The notes under the pieces were generated by a model. It ran no database searches, was not told where the DNA came from, and saw nothing but the letters and a program-made list of their open reading frames with translations. Below, piece after piece: positions 36,001-43,985 of a stretch of DNA of 64,000 nt (position 1 is the stretch's first letter; every line of letters starts with the position of its first letter). Position numbers and translations under genes: made by a program. Origin of the DNA: Apteryx mantelli. Its lineage: Eukaryota; Chordata; Aves; Apterygiformes; Apterygidae. Location: assembly GCF_036417845.1 (NCBI RefSeq), contig NC_089983.1, forward strand, positions 16,521,207 through 16,585,206. The letters run 5' to 3'.

Positions 36001-38510
36001 GCTAGCCAAAGGTGCATGTGTCCTAGCAGTGGATGAAAATGGTAAGTAAAATAATGCCCTTAGACAATCCTCACTAGCGCCCAACAGGTGATTTTACAAC
36101 TGATTGAAGCAATAGACCTAAAAGCTGGTTAGACAACTTTGACGCTTATATGCTTTCAAGAACAGACAGTAAGCCGTGCGAGTACCTTTAAAAAAAAAAA
36201 AAAATACAACAAAACAAAACCTAACACACTTATTTTTTATTTTATATAAAAATGTGTTGTAAGCATCACAGTGGTCCCTTTTACTGTTCATTTTGCATGT
36301 ACTGTCAACAGCTAGTCTTTTTTAATGCTTGAGTGCAGTGGTAACTTGAATTTCCTAAACATGCAAGAGGCACCGGATAATTCTGACGCCTTGCAGAAGA
36401 ATTAAGGATTATGCATTCAATCAGCGCATGTTTAATGGGTAGGAAGAAAACCATCAACATATGTTTGATTGTATCCCAGATCATTCTGAGATCAAAGCTT
36501 GTGTTTTCCAATTATCTGACCTAATCCAAGATGTGAGTAAAAACTATTGCCTCATAAAATACATGATTAGTTAATTAATCTGATAATTTTGTTTCAGATC
36601 TCAGTGAAGTCCTTCCCCAAACACATTATAAAGTCCATAAAGGGGTTCCATACTGTGCTTCTGTAATTAATGTTTTCAAAAATGTCTTCCTGAAATAAGC
36701 TGGTGTCTCTTACAATACTGACTTCAAGGCATTAATGTAACAATTCGGTACCTCCATCTTCCCATATCTGTACATAACAATAATAATACTTACCCATTAT
36801 TGCAAGACATTTGAGATCTATGGATGAAAAAATCTAAGTGGTGAGTATTTACTATTAACCAAATGCAGCTAGGCATACTTGCACGAATGAACTCCACTGA
36901 AAGCACCTGGCCCCAACCTCCTGTGGGAGTTAGAGGACAGAAAAAAGTGAACCAGATTAGCTTCTAGCCAAAGTTTTACCTTTAAAACTGTACCTTCAGA
37001 TCCAACTAATTTGCATATATGTAATGAGTGATGATTACATTTCAACTTGATACACATCTTAATTTGTCTTTTTTTCAACTGTATTAAACAGTTTAAAAGA
37101 TAGAGAAATTTAAGTACAATCTTACCTAAAGAATATTCACACTTGTAGCTCCATGGGAGAAAAGAGTCTGTTTAGGGTATGCAGTCACTGCAATTAGTGC
37201 TTAAATGGATAGTGGGTAGTTTGCTACAAAACTGTGCTCAAGTTTGTCTGCTAAACTCACCTACACTGCAGGTGTTTTCAACTTACCTGAGGCAGTAGGA
37301 TATCAGTAGCAGTCATTGCCTCAGATTACTGCTGCTGCAGCATTTGAGATTTAGCGATCTTTGCAAGAATTTGTTTGCTTTTAGTGTAAAGGAATATTTG
37401 TTGGATAGTGCTGGAGTACTACACAGCAGCCTGCAGAATGGACAGGTAGCAAGTATAGTCAACACACTAGTTTCAAAGATTTGTCACTTTGAACAGGAAC
37501 CAAGTTAAACTGCAATGAAGACAAACTCTAATAGCTCCCCAGGTCTCTCTGTTTTACTGATATCTTTATTATATTCACTTATATTTAAATTTATGCTGTC
37601 CTTCCTGAATACAGTCATTATTCTTTTAACATAACATAAATTTTGGATAACTAACTGTCCATATAATCATACCTGCTATATATGTACCACATGCTCTGGT
37701 CTAATTCTTTTCTCTTATAATTTAATTCCTAAATAAATTGCTTTCTGAGTTGAGCAGATACTCAGTCAGTATCAGATCAGTCTTTGAAATTGTTTGTTAA
37801 TTACTTCAAAATGTTTTTAAACTAATACCTTTTATGTTCTAATGAAAGTCATTGTTCTCAGAATGAGACTTGTTCATATGTACAGAAACTGAAGCCAGTT
37901 TCTGTCCCTATTGCTGTATACTTTATGTTCTGTATTTATCATATGGTTTGTGCTGTAGTCCTGTGTTTAGCCAGTGCTTTTATTCATATCGTGAAGTCTG
38001 TTTGCTGCCTGTTTTTTAAAAATAGTGCTTGTTGTGGTCACAGTGATTTAAATACTCCATGAAGTGTGTATTTTTCCAGCATGTCTAATTTTAAATAAGT
38101 AACACACCTCTGCTGCCTGGCATGATTGTAACTGAACATACATCTCCTGCTTATGAAGTCACCTAGAGATGTATATGAGGAATGCTCAGTGCCATTCTCA
38201 ATACTCTTAGTACTAACCATTGCCTTGTCTGCATTTGTGCCCAGGTCATACGCCAGCCCTGGCTTGCGCTCCTAACAAAGACGTGGCTGACTGCCTGGCA
38301 CTCATTTTGGCTACCATGATGCCTTTTTCTCCTTCCAGTTCAATGACGACTTTCAACTTCGTTTGTTTTAAAAAAGACAATTTGGGCAGGACACATCTCT
38401 GCGATGGCTCCAGTATGGGTAGCATTAACTCTTATAGTAAGCCCTTGAGTAATAACATAGGAACAGAGGATGGGTACAATGAAAATGATTCTGATTCTGA
38501 AACATTTTGA
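21..38510 (+). CDS. ANKRD44: ANKRD44 (PP6 regulatory ankyrin repeat subunit B), 3' part, 16 joined exons
   Basis: Joined coding segments: 21-89, 3119-3259, 6015-6095, 7131-7242, 20073-20144, 22598-22799, 26941-27019, 28075-28192, 29245-29461, 30194-30281, 32192-32275, 33116-33261, 34132-34214, 35431-35513, 35950-36041, 38245-38510. All phases agree and no internal stop occurs, giving 643 complete residues. The product is a run of ankyrin repeats of about 33 residues (TPLH..A...GH..C...LL pattern) ending in a non-ankyrin acidic tail, NDSDSETF. The ANKRD28/ANKRD44/ANKRD52 family is known to scaffold the PP6 holoenzyme with PPP6C and SAPS subunits. ANKRD44 is preferred over its paralogues because the tail FVCFKKDNL fits it as I remember it, and because PGAP1 follows, as in other vertebrates. 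The gene is 5'-truncated by the window edge; the family is about 1000 residues long, so roughly a third is missing. Family and splicing are very well supported; the paralogue call is strong. Confidence 0.95.
90..3118 (+). other. ANKRD44 intron (3029 bp)
   Basis: Intron between exons a and b. It contains a 19-base A tract at 115-133. No exon-like open segment with flanking splice sites, RNA gene or recognisable transposon was seen; the open frames here look like chance. Confidence 0.85.
3119..3259 (+). CDS. ANKRD44: ANKRD44 exon b
   Basis: A 141-bp exon with acceptor gcattccag and donor gtaagaaag. It encodes two ankyrin repeat starts, [14 protein letters not shown] and, 33 residues later, [14 protein letters not shown], joined by [13 protein letters not shown]. 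It ends two bases into a Lys codon. Confidence 0.97.
3260..6014 (+). other. ANKRD44 intron (2755 bp)
   Basis: Intron between exons b and c. It contains a (TTTG)n microsatellite at about 5760-5789 and ends in a tandem AAGAAG acceptor. Nothing else was recognised. Confidence 0.85.
5761..5789. repeat. (TTTG)n microsatellite
   Basis: About seven uninterrupted TTTG units inside an ANKRD44 intron, preceded by T-rich sequence. Confidence 0.9.
6015..6095 (+). CDS. ANKRD44: ANKRD44 exon c
   Basis: An 81-bp exon encoding the charged linker [20 protein letters not shown] followed by KEKEAA, which interrupts the ankyrin series; a corresponding Glu/Lys-rich insert is known in the family. The donor is gtaagt. 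The start at 6015 was chosen over 6012 because it keeps the family residue count after DRK. Starting at 6012 would add one Arg; starting after the next AG (6019) would hit a stop. Confidence 0.92.
6096..7130 (+). other. ANKRD44 intron (1035 bp)
   Basis: AT-rich intron between exons c and d with short AT-rich simple sequence near 6660-6685. No gene or mobile element was seen. Confidence 0.85.
7131..7242 (+). CDS. ANKRD44: ANKRD44 exon d
   Basis: A 112-bp exon with acceptor ttgttcccag and donor gtgagtgtg. It encodes [20 protein letters not shown] and then the repeat start [16 protein letters not shown], where His of the TPLH motif is kept but Thr-Pro is Thr-Val. It ends on a codon boundary. 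Confidence 0.97.
9560..9601. repeat. Palindrome with imperfect tandem copy
   Basis: At 9560-9578 there is a perfect 9-bp inverted repeat around one base (catcaattg, t, caattgatg). A degenerate second copy (catcaatcgtcaatgat) follows at 9585-9601. Function unknown; a small hairpin or transcription-factor site cluster is possible. Confidence 0.75.
12580..12850. promoter_or_regulatory. Intragenic CpG island
   Basis: A strongly GC-rich, CpG-dense block (gcgccccggcgcgcggg, ctgcggcggcggggc, cgcgcgag) inside an otherwise AT-rich intron. It has no clear splice-supported exon and no TATA box. It may be an internal promoter, a CTCF-bound insulator or an enhancer-type CpG island. Only composition and motifs support it. 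Confidence 0.7.
12758..12777 (+). promoter_or_regulatory. Candidate CTCF site
   Basis: The sequence aacgagggggcgctggg contains the CTCF core AGGGGGCGCTG. The bases 5' of the core (gaaac) fit the consensus less well. It lies within the intragenic CpG island. A motif match only, without binding evidence. Confidence 0.5.
13851..13868. repeat. (TG)9 microsatellite
   Basis: Nine perfect TG units in the long ANKRD44 intron. Confidence 0.9.
20073..20144 (+). CDS. ANKRD44: ANKRD44 exon e
   Basis: A 72-bp exon after acceptor ttattattattttcag, with donor gtaagt. It encodes [18 protein letters not shown] followed by the repeat start SPLHLA, and begins and ends on codon boundaries. The LLEKTN...SDS segment is an inter-repeat loop of the family. 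Confidence 0.96.
20145..22597 (+). other. ANKRD44 intron (2453 bp)
   Basis: Intron between exons e and f. It contains an A tract near 20900-20917 and a short TG/TA-rich patch near 21763-21780. No gene or mobile element was recognised. Confidence 0.85.
22598..22799 (+). CDS. ANKRD44: ANKRD44 exon f
   Basis: A 202-bp exon with acceptor atatttctag and donor gtgagtgtg. It encodes [20 protein letters not shown], the repeat [19 protein letters not shown], and the start of the next repeat, KRTPLHAS. It ends one base into a Val codon. Confidence 0.97.
22800..26940 (+). other. ANKRD44 intron (4141 bp)
   Basis: Intron between exons f and g. It contains a pyrimidine-rich tract at about 24940-24975, a short TTA run near 25231-25250 and a perfect 12-bp tandem duplication (tgtgacacaggt) at 26117-26140. 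No gene was seen. Confidence 0.85.
26941..27019 (+). CDS. ANKRD44: ANKRD44 exon g
   Basis: A 79-bp exon with acceptor tttctttctag and donor gtaagt. It encodes [20 protein letters not shown] and TDAKG. With its neighbours it makes an exact 33-residue step from TPLHAS to TPLMLA. The mammalian ANKRD44 that I remember has three more residues in the DNP...DAKG loop, so an in-frame 9-bp loss is suspected. It ends two bases into a Gln codon. Confidence 0.95.
27020..28074 (+). other. ANKRD44 intron (1055 bp)
   Basis: AT-rich intron between exons g and h. Nothing recognisable was seen. Confidence 0.85.
28075..28192 (+). CDS. ANKRD44: ANKRD44 exon h
   Basis: A 118-bp exon with acceptor ttgttttctag. 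It encodes [20 protein letters not shown] and a second repeat start, CTALHRG. The donor gtgact is weaker than its neighbours; the exon end at 28192 is fixed by the need to join in frame with ATT-ATG-ACT (IMTGHEEC) in the next exon. Confidence 0.95.
28193..29244 (+). other. ANKRD44 intron (1052 bp)
   Basis: Intron between exons h and i. No gene, RNA or clear repeat was seen. Confidence 0.85.
29245..29461 (+). CDS. ANKRD44: ANKRD44 exon i
   Basis: A 217-bp exon with acceptor ctttgttatcag and donor gtaagtttc. It encodes [20 protein letters not shown], the repeat [19 protein letters not shown] with loop [15 protein letters not shown], and the next repeat start TPLHWACYN. It ends one base into a Gly codon. 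Confidence 0.97.
29462..30193 (+). other. ANKRD44 intron (732 bp)
   Basis: Intron between exons i and j. No recognisable element was seen. Confidence 0.85.
30194..30281 (+). CDS. ANKRD44: ANKRD44 exon j
   Basis: An 88-bp exon with acceptor atctcttacag and donor gtaagtaga. It encodes [20 protein letters not shown] and the repeat start SPLHCA, and ends two bases into a Val codon. Confidence 0.96.
30282..32191 (+). other. ANKRD44 intron (1910 bp)
   Basis: AT-rich intron between exons j and k, with a short A tract near 31522-31534. No gene or identifiable transposon was seen. Confidence 0.85.
32192..32275 (+). CDS. ANKRD44: ANKRD44 exon k
   Basis: An 84-bp exon with acceptor tttcttttgcag and donor gtaata. 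It encodes [20 protein letters not shown] and NCKDDKG, and ends two bases into the Arg codon that precedes the next TPLH. Confidence 0.96.
32276..33115 (+). other. ANKRD44 intron (840 bp)
   Basis: Intron between exons k and l, with an A-rich tract near 32487-32509. Nothing else was recognised. Confidence 0.85.
33116..33261 (+). CDS. ANKRD44: ANKRD44 exon l (GC-rich)
   Basis: A 146-bp exon with acceptor tccctggcag and donor gtatgt. It encodes [20 protein letters not shown] and then [15 protein letters not shown]. Third codon positions are mostly G or C, unlike the AT-rich exons on either side. It ends one base into an Asp codon. Confidence 0.97.
33262..34131 (+). other. ANKRD44 intron (870 bp)
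   Basis: Intron between exons l and m. Nothing recognisable was seen. Confidence 0.85.
34132..34214 (+). CDS. ANKRD44: ANKRD44 exon m
   Basis: An 83-bp exon with acceptor ttctgtactttag and donor gtaagt. It encodes [20 protein letters not shown] and then LHLASSK, and ends on a codon boundary. Confidence 0.96.
34496..34509. repeat. G14 homopolymer
   Basis: Fourteen consecutive G bases 282 bp downstream of an ANKRD44 donor site. Confidence 0.9.
34905..34942. repeat. 19-bp tandem duplication
   Basis: Two adjacent copies of atctgtattatttccaaag, differing by one base (t to c) in the second. Confidence 0.9.
35281..35320. repeat. 20-bp tandem duplication
   Basis: Two adjacent 20-bp units (tttataaactgagaagcatg and cttataaactaagaagcatg) with two differences. 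Confidence 0.9.
35431..35513 (+). CDS. ANKRD44: ANKRD44 exon n
   Basis: An 83-bp exon with acceptor tttaacacag after a T tract and donor gtaagtata. It encodes [20 protein letters not shown] and AKNNALQ, and ends two bases into a Thr codon. Confidence 0.97.
35514..35949 (+). other. ANKRD44 intron (436 bp)
   Basis: Intron between exons n and o. Its last 35 bases contain a duplicated acceptor site (see the repeat at 35915-35955). Confidence 0.85.
35915..35955 (+). repeat. Duplicated 3' splice site (25-bp period)
   Basis: The string gcttttgtagacctct occurs at 35915-35930 and again at 35940-35955. The second copy is the real acceptor plus the first exon bases. The first copy offers an equal AG at 35923-35924 that would add 25 bases and an immediate in-frame TAG. 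Confidence 0.9.
35950..36041 (+). CDS. ANKRD44: ANKRD44 exon o
   Basis: A 92-bp exon with acceptor gcttttgtag and donor gtaagtaaa. It encodes [20 protein letters not shown] and [10 protein letters not shown], the penultimate ankyrin unit, and ends one base into a Gly codon. Confidence 0.97.
36042..38244 (+). other. ANKRD44 last intron (2203 bp)
   Basis: AT-rich intron before the terminal exon, with an A tract near 36190-36203. Mammalian ANKRD44 has alternative C-termini arising in this part of the gene as I recall, but no alternative last exon could be recognised here. Confidence 0.8.
38245..38510 (+). CDS. ANKRD44: ANKRD44 terminal coding exon
   Basis: Acceptor tttgtgcccag; 266 coding bases to a TGA stop at 38508-38510. 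It completes the last ankyrin unit ([20 protein letters not shown]) and encodes the tail: [20 protein letters not shown], a Ser/Asn-rich stretch, and the acidic end [12 protein letters not shown]. The tail is the main basis for choosing ANKRD44 over ANKRD28 and ANKRD52. Confidence 0.96.
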
Positions 38511-41500
38511 CTTTTGGGCATTCAAAACTTTTTACTATTATTTAATTTTACCTTTTTTGTCTTTTTAAAAAGCTTAAATCCCACTGCTATGTTCTTCGTT
38601 ATTTTTCTTGCCAAATAGGTATTGGAAGATTTGCAGTATTGGTAAGAATCAAGCCTTTAAACAACAAACTTAGGGGGATTTACTGGAATGCATTCCCATT
38701 TAATGTTCTGCAGCTTTTCAGCCGCCTCATGTTTTCTTTAGGCCCTAAGTGCCCCTGTGGAAAGTCTCTACCTCTTATTTTAAGTAGAAAAGGAGAAAAT
38801 GCCTTTTTCTTTGTGACAGCACAAGTAAACAGGGAATTGTTTGTACAAAGTACTTACATATTTAGCTGTACCTTTAGCACACAAATGTATTTCCAATGTA
38901 GTTTTTCATAGGTTTCAACCATCAATCCTTTCCTCTGTTTGTCTGTTTCCTAGTTCCAGGGGCTCTGTTAATTAGATAAATTTGTTACACAAACCAAAGG
39001 TAAAGTTGTAAATCTTAAAACTGCCTGTATTGCTTTTCTACAGGAAATGAAACATTTTACATTCTGCATGTATTAAGCACTTAAACATACAGAAGGCACT
39101 TTTTACAGTTCTTAGTTGCAGCACACAGTTAGAAAAATATACTTATAAATTCTGAAGGCCAAATGCTATTTGTCTCACCATATTTTCCAACAGACATTAG
39201 TGGAATCACTTGTGTAAAATGAAAATGACTTGGCCCTTATTTTATTTTATTTTTTTTTTCAATTCAGCACAAAACGTGTATGGTTTATTTGCACTACAGA
39301 ATTAGGGTCATTAGAAGTTTTTGTCACCTGAGCCATTAACCATGAATCTAATATCGGAAAAAGAAAAATCAGGTGTAGATGGAGGTATATCTAAATATTT
39401 ATGATGACTTGCCAACTTAAAGGGATTTTTTTTATTTCTCTACACTTAAATAACTTTTACTGTAAACAGTATCAAATTTTAAAATACTTTTGCCAGAGTT
39501 TGGATTAACAGAACAGGGCAAAGATAAAGCCATGAAAGTATAACATCAAAAGTTGAAATACCAAACAGCAGAAAATATAAAAATATACCATGCAAGGGAT
39601 TGGAGATACAGGCTAAAAAGCCTATTGTCACCTGCTTTTTAGAGCAATGTCAACATTGTGAATATGTCTACTCCTTCTGCCAAAGTTTCTAGGTCAAATG
39701 GACCCCGATCCTCGTCTGCAACAGATGTACAAAAGGAAGAATGAGACTTTAAAAACAAAAACAAACTAAAAAACAAACAAACAAAAACCTATCATGAACT
39801 AACCAGCTGTACCAAGAGGACCAAAATGCTTCAGTAACTAAAAGACTTTGCTACTTTTCCTTTTTTCTTCAAATGTGAGTGACAGAATGAAGTAGTTTTT
39901 CTAAACCATAAAAATATAAACTTTTGAGATAATGAATAGTCTTGAGTGTATTTTACATCTTATGACACAGGTTTCAAGTTGACAGCTTGACATTTGTAAC
40001 TGATGATGTGTTGACCACACTTTTTTTTTCCAGACTAAAGAAAATGTTCATATACTTTTAATGTAAATGTGTTTATATTTATTTGAAATGAAACAAATGC
40101 CCAGGAAAAATAACTATGGCTTGTTCTTCTTGTTAGTTTTTGTGCATCCTATTTGGCATAATGCAATACGAAATGTGAATCTAGGCAAGACTGATGGCCT
40201 GAGTGGAAAAGGAAGGGCTGATGCACTTCAGAAGTTTGCTGGTCTCATTGCATATAACGCAGAGATAAAGTTCACAGGCTATATTGGTAAAAAGCAGAGA
40301 GCAAAACGGCTTTCATCGTTTAAGAGCATAAGAAAGAGATCCAACACCTTGCTAGACATGAGAGAGAACACTGTACAGCTACTTTAAAAAGAGGGGAAAG
40401 ATAATACAGCATGGAGTAAAGGTGCGAAAGTTCCAGCAATTCACATGCAGGCTGCTGCAGGCCTTAATCTCTGTTAGGAGGATGAGAAACAATCCTCAGT
40501 ACATATTTTTGCCAGGGTAAGTGAAAAGTAAGGATTTTTATTTTAGTTTCATTTTTTGGCTATGTTCCACTGAATTGCTAAAAGTCTGTTGGCAGATTCC
40601 AGTTCTTTAATTAGAAAAAATATTTAACTATATATTAAGTTTATTTTGCCTTGCTAAAATTAAGTATTGTTTCCTTGAACATTAACAAATTTCTGAAGTT
40701 TAAATCAAAAACATCACAAGGGATATAGTGTCTCTTAAGGTGAACGTTTCTTTCTCTCAACCCTGCATTTTCTGCAGTGGAATAACAGAGCATCTAAACC
40801 CTGGTTTTCTCCTCAGAAATTAGTACAGAATAACATTTTTATGATTGACTTTTCTCAAAGTATTTTGCTTTTGAAAAATTGCAGAATAGCAATAACCACC
40901 TTTCTTAAAGCACTGAAAATGAATCAGTTTTTGAAGAGTGATGTTTTCAGTGGTGTCTGTTTAGAGGTGAATGGAAATCCCAAATTTTGCATTTGTTGTT
41001 TCTGTGTAGAATGATGGCATTTAAAACAAATACATGGGAAATGGCTGTCACCTGTCTAGCAGCAGGATCAGTGTTTTAATCTTATTTTAACCACAGACAC
41101 AGGTGGACTGCTTTGCAGAGTTAGTTAGAAGTCTCACCCTTCTATATAGAAAGCTACGCTACCCTACATGAAATTGCTTCATTGGGAGAAAACCAGTCAT
41201 ATTTACAAAGAGGAGGACGTATTATTCCAAGCAGCCATTTAAAAAACTTCAGTACTTTTACTTGCTACCATACAGAGATACTGAAAATATTTCTGTATAT
41301 TTGCAATACCAAGTAACTCTGGGTAATTGCATAGTACAACAACTGCTGCCTCTTAATGATGTGTATAACATTATAGAAGCGCAGGTGATTACTGAATTAC
41401 TATGATCCTTCTAGGAACCAAATCTGAACTTTTACTATTGATGAAACTTTTCTATAACCTAACAATGATTTAAGTATGCAATATTCCAGAAATCATAGAA

Positions 41501-41701
41501 GGATATCATTTGTTTTGTTAGTACCTTAAAGGCATTGGGAAAGTCATGCTTTGAGTATGGTGCACTTAGGAGGAAAACTGTCATGAGTAGGACACTTGGA
41601 AGTACTCAGCATGGGCCTATCCCAGAGCTCACATGAGTTATCAGAATCCCTTTACTTGTATGGTAGTACATTAATCTGTAATATAATTTATCACTTGTAG
41701 A

Positions 41702-41707
41702 AATAAA
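41702..41707 (+). terminator. Possible proximal poly(A) signal
   Basis: AATAAA in the ANKRD44 3' UTR without a strong GU-rich element just after it. Low confidence that it is used. Confidence 0.3.
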
Positions 41708-42740
41708 TTTGTAATTTAGGACAGGTATTTAAGCACAGGAATAATTTTATTCTTGTAAGTACTCACTTTGCCTTTCTGTGGACTTTTTACAAGAGTAGAG
41801 TTAATCATACCTAATTGTTGCACTTAACCCTGGATCCTGCAATTTACAGTGTGGGGACTACTTCTGTGTCTGCACCAAACAAAGGGTATTGTGGGAGGGC
41901 AGCAGTCTGCCCACCCCAATTCTGTTAGCAGCATAGTTTAATCTTGAATTTTAACCACAGTTGCAGATGGAATCCATAGCAGGATTGGGTCCCAGATCTC
42001 TCTCACAAATACTGAGTTACAACCTCTGGACTGCCTGAAATTGCTGTGAAATAGCTCAGGGGATTTCTGTTCATCGCTACTAAAAGGGCACCATAATGTG
42101 TTTGGTACTTTTACGCAGTAAACAACTGCCAGATTATTAAATTAGAACAAACACATAAAATGAATTGTTTATCCATTGTACTGTTGAGAAACTTGGTTAT
42201 GTATCTTGAGGATGATTTTAAAAATTTTGTGATTTTTATTCTTAGTCATGTAAGAAATATTAGAGTGCCTTTTTATATTTGTGTATTCTGAAACTGTTCT
42301 GTGAAACTTGTCTTTTTTTTTCATTTGAGTGTTATAAAAGCAATATATTACCAGTAAATTTTCATTTCAAACCTTCTTTGAATGTATAAAGTGTTTCTTC
42401 TTTTCATATGTTCTACCTGCATTGAAATGAAAATTAATATGCTAAATTTCTATAGGAATAATGTATAATTTTGCAGTGCTGAAAATGCTTTCTTATTACA
42501 CAAAAAGTAAACCTTAGATCAGTGTTATAGGAAGGGGCGTTTTAAACTAGTGACAATCTGAGTGTGTGTATAAAATGTAATTTTATGCGTTTCTTATGCA
42601 GTGATCTACATATTAAAGCCAATATCTTATGTTTTGCAAGTTTTGTCTTATATTTTATGCTTTAGCATGTGCAATATATCTTTACAAACCATTGTGATAC
42701 AAATCTAGTGCCAGTGTTATATTTTGCATAACATATTTGT

Positions 42741-42746
42741 AATAAA
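42741..42746 (+). terminator. ANKRD44: Likely ANKRD44 poly(A) signal
   Basis: AATAAA followed 15-50 bases later by a GU/U-rich stretch (tgtttgatggtttcggtgg, then ttgtttgcttttgt), the expected layout of a strong cleavage site. Confidence 0.7.
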
Positions 42747-43007
42747 CAATATAAAATATTGTTTGATGGTTTCGGTGGGGTTTTGTCAGTATTGTTTGCT
42801 TTTGTAAATCTAAGTTTAAGGACTTCAGTAAATGTTATGTACAAAATGAGGAAAAACTTATTTCAGTGAATAATGACTTGGAATCCAACCTGAATTTTCT
42901 CAAGCACAGTTTATTAACTTTTTTCAACTACTGAATGCTGTATTAATGTAATGAAGAACCCTAATTGTAAACTACTATTGAAATGCATTCAGATGGTTAT
43001 TTTTACA

Positions 43008-43013
43008 AATAAA
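43008..43013 (+). terminator. ANKRD44: Distal ANKRD44 poly(A) signal
   Basis: AATAAA followed by a U/GU-rich region (agttttgtttattttaaag) about 25 bases on. A further AATAAA at 43210 is followed by tgcttttttcgc and could also serve. Confidence 0.55.
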
Positions 43014-43030
43014 AATGGTACAAGTACTGT

Positions 43031-43439
43031 TGGAAAACTGAGTAGTTTTGTTTATTTTAAAGAAGGGGGAGAATGCTTAAGTGTTTAGCATAGTGAAGAA
43101 AGATGTAAATGCAACTCTTAAGATAAAGTACAAAGTAGAAATACATATGTAACTGCCTTTTCTCTTAGTAAGTGGATGTTAGTTTTTCAGCTACACGGGA
43201 AGCTGAAGCAATAAAGTAGAACAGTATTGCTTTTTTCGCAATATATTAAATACTTTACTGTTAGTTTTCGCTGAGTAGTAAGCCCCTCCAAGTCCAAAAC
43301 CTGGGTGCCCCATGCATCGAAGCGGGGGGCTGTCCCACAGACCTCAAAATCCAGTAAGTTGCTAAAAGTGCTTAATTAAAAAAAAAGTGGTTTTAAGTGT
43401 TTAGTTTTTAAAGCTTCATGGATATTTTGATTATAAGTA
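43031..43439. other. Short intergenic spacer
   Basis: About 0.4 kb between the last strong ANKRD44 poly(A) signal and the PGAP1 CpG island. It contains one more AATAAA (43210) and an A9 tract near 43378. No gene was seen. Confidence 0.7.
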
Positions 43440-43543
43440 CTAACAGCTGCCAGGAACCTTAACAACTCCCGCTCCGTCGTCCTCGCCGCATTTCTACTGT
43501 CGGCCGGGCGGGGCCCAGCCGCCTGCGAGGGGAAGGAGCCCCT

Positions 43544-43553
43544 AACATGGCGG
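43544..43553 (+). promoter_or_regulatory. YY1/TISU-like element 1
   Basis: aacatggcgg, matching the YY1 consensus AANATGGCG. A motif match only. Confidence 0.55.
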
Positions 43554-43604
43554 ACACGCCTCCCCGCGTCGCGCTGCCGCATGGGGCGGGTCCCTGACCT
43601 CCCC

Positions 43605-43614
43605 GTAATGGCGG
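43605..43614 (+). promoter_or_regulatory. YY1/TISU-like element 2
   Basis: gtaatggcgg followed by cc, a partial YY1/TISU match. Its ATG is in frame with the PGAP1 coding sequence. Confidence 0.4.
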
Positions 43615-43654
43615 CCGGGCTGCCCTCGGCCTTCCGCCCAGCTCGTGACCTCCT

Positions 43655-43667
43655 AAACATGGCGGCC
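43655..43667 (+). promoter_or_regulatory. YY1/TISU-like element 3
   Basis: aaacatggcggcc, matching the TISU consensus SAASATGGCGGC in all but its first base, and matching YY1. Its ATG is in frame with PGAP1, 58 codons upstream of the chosen start. Confidence 0.6.
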
Positions 43668-43832
43668 GCGCCCGTGGGCGGCCGGGTCGTGGCGCCAGCC
43701 GGGCCCGCCCCCACGGGCGGTGGCGGCGGCCAGCCCCGCCCCGCCCCGCCGTGCCCGTGCGCGCCCAGAGCCCGCGCGGGCGGAGCAGGGCTCCGCGCTG
43801 CGCCGCTCCGCACCTCGGCGCGGCGGGGCGCG

Positions 43833-43985
43833 ATGGGGCGGGCGGGCCGCCGGCTGCCCGCCGTGGCGGCGCTCTGCTACGGGGCGCTGGCGGCGCTGGT
43901 GCTGTTAGGGGTGCGGGACGTGCTGTTCCTCTACGAGGAGAACCGCTGCAGCATGACCTACATGTACGAGTACCCCGAGTACCTG
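43833..43985 (+). CDS. PGAP1: PGAP1 exon 1
   Basis: 153 coding bases from ATG (context gcgcgATGg, G at -3 and +4) to donor gtgagt. It encodes a short basic start (MGRAGRR), a hydrophobic segment ([16 protein letters not shown]) serving as signal anchor, and [17 protein letters not shown], which matches the conserved PGAP1 N-terminus. The frame is open back to ATG 43581, so a longer N-terminus is possible. The chosen start gives the length closest to the mammalian protein. Confidence 0.93.

Larger units (their letters stand above)
38511..43030 (+). other. ANKRD44: ANKRD44 3' UTR (about 4.2-4.5 kb)
   Basis: AT-rich sequence after the ANKRD44 stop with no further spliced coding signal. Its 3' limit is inferred from AATAAA signals at 42741 and 43008. 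It contains a 106-codon open frame (40067-40387) without recognisable similarity, and an A/C-rich patch near 39750-39790. Length and exact ends are inferred. Confidence 0.75.
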
